Assembly (NCBI RefSeq): GCF_019402665.1
Contig: NZ_VSST01000034.1
Location: forward strand, 159,722 to 223,721
DNA length: 64,000 nucleotides
Source: Bradyrhizobium canariense
Lineage (GTDB): Bacteria; Pseudomonadota; Alphaproteobacteria; Rhizobiales; Xanthobacteraceae
Reading direction: 5' to 3'
Below, piece after piece: positions 60,478-64,000 of the stretch (position 1 is the first letter of the stretch; the number at the start of each line of letters is the position of its first letter). The notes under the pieces are model-generated. The model searched no databases. It was not told the DNA's origin and saw nothing but the letters and a program-made list of their open reading frames with translations. The position numbers were made by a program, and so were the translations under genes.

Positions 60478-63400
60478 ATGACGCTGATGCAGGTCGAGCT
60501 GGACGACAAATACCGGCTCGAATCGAAGCGGATCTTCCTGTCTGGCACGCAGGCGCTGGTCCGCCTGCCCATGTTGCAGCGCGAACGCGACCGGCTTCAG
60601 GGCCTCAACACCGGCGGCTTCATCTCGGGCTATCGCGGTTCCCCGCTCGGCATGTACGACCACGCATTGTGGCGCGCGAAGTCACACCTCCAGCAGCACG
60701 ACATCGCCTTCGTTCCCGGCTTGAACGAGGACCTCGCGGCGACCGCCGTCTGGGGCAGCCAGCAGGTCGGCCTGTTTCCCGGCGCGAAGGTCGATGGCGT
60801 GTTCGGCATTTGGTACGGCAAGGGGCCGGGCGTTGATCGCTCGGTCGACGCGCTCAAGCATGCGAATGCCGCCGGCACCTCGCTCAACGGCGGCGTGCTC
60901 GCGCTCGCCGGCGACGACCACGGCTGCCAGTCCTCGACACTGGCGCACCAGAGCGAGCAGGTCTTCGCAGCGGCGCTGATCCCTGTGATCAACCCAGCGA
61001 CACTGCAGGACTATCTTGACCTCGGCCTCTACGGCTTTGCGCTGTCGCGCTTCTCCGGCTGCTGGGTCGGCTTCAAGGCGATCAGCGAGACCGTGGAGAG
61101 TTCGGCCTCGATTGACAGCGATCCCGAACGCATCCAGATCAAGCTCCCCAACGATTTCGAGATGCCGCCCGGCGGCCTCAACATCCGCTGGCCCGATCCG
61201 CCGCTGGACGCCGAGAGGCGCCTGTTCGGCCCGAAGATGGCGGCGGTGCAGGCCTTTGCGCGTGCCAACCAGCTCGATCGCATCGTGCTCGACTCCAGGC
61301 CGGCACGGCTCGGCATCGTCGCGACCGGCAAGGCTTATCTCGATCTGCGGCAGGCGCTGGCCGATCTGGGCATCACCGACAAGGATGCGCAGGATTTGGG
61401 CCTGCGCATCTACAAGGTCGCACTGACCTGGCCGCTCGAGGAAACCGGCGCCAAGCGCTTCGCCGAAGGGCTTCAGGACGTGCTGGTCGTCGAGGAGAAG
61501 CGCGGTTTCATCGAAGACCAGCTGATGCGCATCCTCTACAACATCGATGCGTCCCGGCGCCCGACCGTGACGGGAAAACGCGACGAGCGAGGCGCGCCGC
61601 TATTGCCGAGCGAGGGCGAACTGACGCCGACCGTCGTTGCAGCCGCACTGGTGGCGCGGCTGCGCAAGCTCGGCCACCACAGCCCGGTCCTTGAGCAGCG
61701 CCTCGCCCGGCTCGAGGCCTTCGACACTCCTGTTCCGGCCTCCCAGCAAATCAAACTGGCGCGCACGCCATTCTTCTGCTCGGGCTGCCCGCACAACACC
61801 TCGACGCGCGTGCCCGAGGGAAGCCGCGCCATGGCCGGCATCGGCTGCCACGGCATGGCCCTGAGCATGCCGACCCGCCGCACCGATCTGATCTCGCATA
61901 TGGGCGCCGAGGGCGTGAACTGGATCGGACAAGCGCCCTTCACCACCGAGCAGCACATCTTCCAGAACCTCGGCGACGGCACCTACACCCATTCCGGACT
62001 GCTTGCCCTTCGCGCGGCATCGGCCGCCGGCATCAGCATCACCTACAAGATCCTCTACAACGACGCCGTCGCGATGACCGGCGGCCAGCCGGCCGAGGGC
62101 GGCTTCAACGTTGCCCAGATCGCTCAACAGGTCTGGGCCGAGGGCGTCAAGCGCCTCGCGATCGTCTCCGACGATCCCACCAAGTACCCTGACGGCAATT
62201 ACTTCCCGCAAGGCGCGACCATCCATCATCGCCGCGAGCTTGACGCCGTTCAGCGCGAGCTGCGCGACATCAAGGGCCTTACGGTCATCGTCTACGACCA
62301 GACCTGCGCCGCGGAAAAGCGCCGCCGCCGCAAGCGCGGGCTGTATCCGGATCCCGCCAAGCGCGCCTTCATCAACGAGCTGGTCTGCGAAGGCTGCGGC
62401 GACTGCTCGCAAGCCTCGAACTGTGTCTCGGTGCAGCCGCTGGAGACCGAGTTCGGCCGCAAGCGGCAGATCGACCAGTCGAACTGCAACAAGGACTTTT
62501 CCTGCGTCGAGGGCTTTTGTCCGAGTTTTGTCACCGTGCATGGCGGCACGCTCAAGCGGATCAAGACATCGACAGTCGACTCAGGCCAGCTGTTTGTCGA
62601 CCTGCCGCTGCCACCCGCGCGTGAGCTGGACGCCCCCTACAACATCCTTGTCACCGGCATCGGCGGCACCGGTGTCATCACCATCGGCGCGCTGCTCGGC
62701 ATGGCCGCCCATGTTGACGGCCGCGGCTGCTCGGCGCTGGATTTCACCGGTCTGTCGCAGAAGAACGGCGCGGTGATGAGCCATGTGCGCATCGCCGCGA
62801 AGCCGGAAGACATCTCCGCGGTCCGGATCACCACCGGCGGCGCGGACGTCATCCTCGGCTGCGACATGATCGTCTCGGCAGGTCCCTCGGCGCTCAGCCG
62901 CGCCGAACGCGGAACCACGAAAGCGTATATCAATGCCGATCTCCAGCCGACCGCGAGCTTCGTGCAAAACCCCGATCTCGATTTCGAGATGGGCACGATG
63001 CAGACGGTGCTGCGCGACGCCGTCGGCGACAACAACCTCGACATCATCGACGCCACAGGTATTGCCTCCGCGCTGATGGGCGATTCGATCGCGACCAATC
63101 CCTTCATGCTCGGCTTCGCCTTCCAGAAAGGCGCGATCCCGCTGTCGCTGGAAGCGCTGCTCCGCGCCATCGAGATCAACGGCGCCGCGATCGAGATGAA
63201 CAAGCTCGCCTTCACCTGGGGACGTCTCGCCGCCCACGACATGTCGCGGGTGCGCAGCGTTCTGCAGTTCAGGAGCCGGGCCTCCACGCCGGCGAAGTCG
63301 CTCGACGACATCATCGCGACGCGCGCCGAGTTTTTGACCGGCTATCAGGGCAAGGCCTACGCGGACCGCTACCGCACCGCCGTTGCCAAGGTGCGCAAGG

Positions 63401-63954
63401 CGGAAGCTGCTGCCTCCCCAGCGTCCACCGAGCTGACCGACGCTGTCGCGAAAAACCTGTTCAAGCTGATGTCCTACAAGGACGAGTACGAGGTCGCGCG
63501 GCTCTACACCGACGGCAGCTTCTCCAAGAAAGTCTCGGAGAAATTCGACGGGGACTTCAAGCTGAAGTTCTATCTGGCGCCGCCGATCTTCGCACAGCGC
63601 GACAAGACCACCGGACATCTCCAGAAGAAGGAATTCGGCGGCTGGATGATCCACGCCTTCCGCGTGCTGGCCAAACTGAAATTCCTCCGCGGCGGCGCGT
63701 TCGATCCATTCGGCCGCACCGAGGAGCGCCGGACCGAGCGGAAGCTGGTCGCGGATTATCTCGACATGATCGATCAGCGGATCGCCGGGCTGAAAGCGGA
63801 GCAGATCCCGCTATTGGCGAGGCTCGCGCGGCTGCCGGAGACGATCCGCGGCTTCGGGCATGTCAAGGAAGCCAACATCAAGCTGGCGGCGGCGGAGAAG
63901 TCGCGGCTGGAAGCGGAACTGGAGAACAGCCGCTTTGCGGCGGCTGCGGAGTAG
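60478..63954 (+). CDS. Fused indolepyruvate ferredoxin oxidoreductase
   Basis: This 1158-residue enzyme joins the alpha and beta parts of 2-oxoacid:ferredoxin oxidoreductase and should decarboxylate arylpyruvates from aromatic amino acids to acyl-CoA. The N-terminal pyrimidine-type domain has GFISGYRGSPLGMYD. The thiamine region has FCSGCPHNTSTRVPEGSRA, then GIGCHGMAL. A cluster region with CEGCGDCSQASNC, SNCNKDFSCVEGFC follows. The C-terminal gamma-type domain has NILVTGIGGTGVITIGALLG. ATG 60478 follows GAGGA; the frame to 60346 is not family-like. It stands alone; the last 46 bases of the window after its stop hold no gene. Confidence 0.93.
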   Translation: MTLMQVELDDKYRLESKRIFLSGTQALVRLPMLQRERDRLQGLNTGGFISGYRGSPLGMYDHALWRAKSHLQQHDIAFVPGLNEDLAATAVWGSQQVGLFPGAKVDGVFGIWYGKGPGVDRSVDALKHANAAGTSLNGGVLALAGDDHGCQSSTLAHQSEQVFAAALIPVINPATLQDYLDLGLYGFALSRFSGCWVGFKAISETVESSASIDSDPERIQIKLPNDFEMPPGGLNIRWPDPPLDAERRLFGPKMAAVQAFARANQLDRIVLDSRPARLGIVATGKAYLDLRQALADLGITDKDAQDLGLRIYKVALTWPLEETGAKRFAEGLQDVLVVEEKRGFIEDQLMRILYNIDASRRPTVTGKRDERGAPLLPSEGELTPTVVAAALVARLRKLGHHSPVLEQRLARLEAFDTPVPASQQIKLARTPFFCSGCPHNTSTRVPEGSRAMAGIGCHGMALSMPTRRTDLISHMGAEGVNWIGQAPFTTEQHIFQNLGDGTYTHSGLLALRAASAAGISITYKILYNDAVAMTGGQPAEGGFNVAQIAQQVWAEGVKRLAIVSDDPTKYPDGNYFPQGATIHHRRELDAVQRELRDIKGLTVIVYDQTCAAEKRRRRKRGLYPDPAKRAFINELVCEGCGDCSQASNCVSVQPLETEFGRKRQIDQSNCNKDFSCVEGFCPSFVTVHGGTLKRIKTSTVDSGQLFVDLPLPPARELDAPYNILVTGIGGTGVITIGALLGMAAHVDGRGCSALDFTGLSQKNGAVMSHVRIAAKPEDISAVRITTGGADVILGCDMIVSAGPSALSRAERGTTKAYINADLQPTASFVQNPDLDFEMGTMQTVLRDAVGDNNLDIIDATGIASALMGDSIATNPFMLGFAFQKGAIPLSLEALLRAIEINGAAIEMNKLAFTWGRLAAHDMSRVRSVLQFRSRASTPAKSLDDIIATRAEFLTGYQGKAYADRYRTAVAKVRKAEAAASPASTELTDAVAKNLFKLMSYKDEYEVARLYTDGSFSKKVSEKFDGDFKLKFYLAPPIFAQRDKTTGHLQKKEFGGWMIHAFRVLAKLKFLRGGAFDPFGRTEERRTERKLVADYLDMIDQRIAGLKAEQIPLLARLARLPETIRGFGHVKEANIKLAAAEKSRLEAELENSRFAAAAE

Positions 63955-64000
63955 TAGATGCGCGCTCCGCATTCTCTGCCGTCATCGCCCGCGAAGTGTT

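Overview
This 64 kb, GC-rich window is a chromosomal segment of a Bradyrhizobium-type alphaproteobacterium, closest in content and gene order to the Bradyrhizobium japonicum/diazoefficiens group. The main evidence is an intact block at 12.9-26.2 kb: fixN-O-Q-P and fixG-H-I-S (cbb3 oxidase and its assembly), a CBS/universal-stress pair, and the divergent regulators fixL-fixJ-receiver-fixK2. FixL is predicted at exactly 505 residues, with heme-pocket residues at the positions known from B. japonicum FixL. No rRNA, tRNA, CRISPR, phage or insertion sequence was recognised. The accessory content consists of short palindromic intergenic repeats and one stretch that looks less GC-rich.

Layout. 0-4 kb: end of a small secreted protein, a tartrate/isopropylmalate-type dehydrogenase, a zinc alcohol dehydrogenase and a class III CoA-transferase. 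4-13 kb: a variant glycogen synthase, then a DUF2236 oxygenase-like gene, a patatin lipase and 3-hydroxybutyrate dehydrogenase on the minus strand with a divergent LysR gene, a peroxiredoxin-like protein, small exported proteins and an MFS pump. 13-26 kb: the microaerobic respiration block. FixL senses O2 through heme, FixJ activates fixK2, and FixK2 activates both fix operons through boxes centred the same distance (63.5 nt) before fixN and fixG. 26-36 kb: an MFS transporter, PRC-barrel protein, glycogen-debranching-type glycosidase, ABC exporter, GT4 glycosyltransferase, alkylsulfatase and diguanylate cyclase. 36-48 kb: a TRAP importer with fused DctQM, trans-aconitate methyltransferase, an SDR lacking its catalytic residues, an orphan substrate-binding protein, a second beta-decarboxylating dehydrogenase, a DHA2 pump and a B12-binding radical SAM protein.

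48-54.2 kb: the most unusual block. A two-subunit exported molybdenum hydroxylase (iorAB type) is followed in the same direction by soxF-soxX-soxY-soxZ-soxA. SoxB and SoxCD are absent, SoxY lacks the usual GGCGG tail, and a perfect 13-bp hairpin separates iorB from soxF. 54.2-59.7 kb: a carbohydrate-type ABC importer without an ATPase gene, then a nucleobase-type permease paired with a biuret-hydrolase-like cysteine hydrolase. 60.5-64 kb: a fused 1158-residue indolepyruvate ferredoxin oxidoreductase.

All functions are inferred from reading the sequence; no database search was run. Start codons were chosen from ribosome-binding sites and family lengths, and several differ from the longest possible reading frame.
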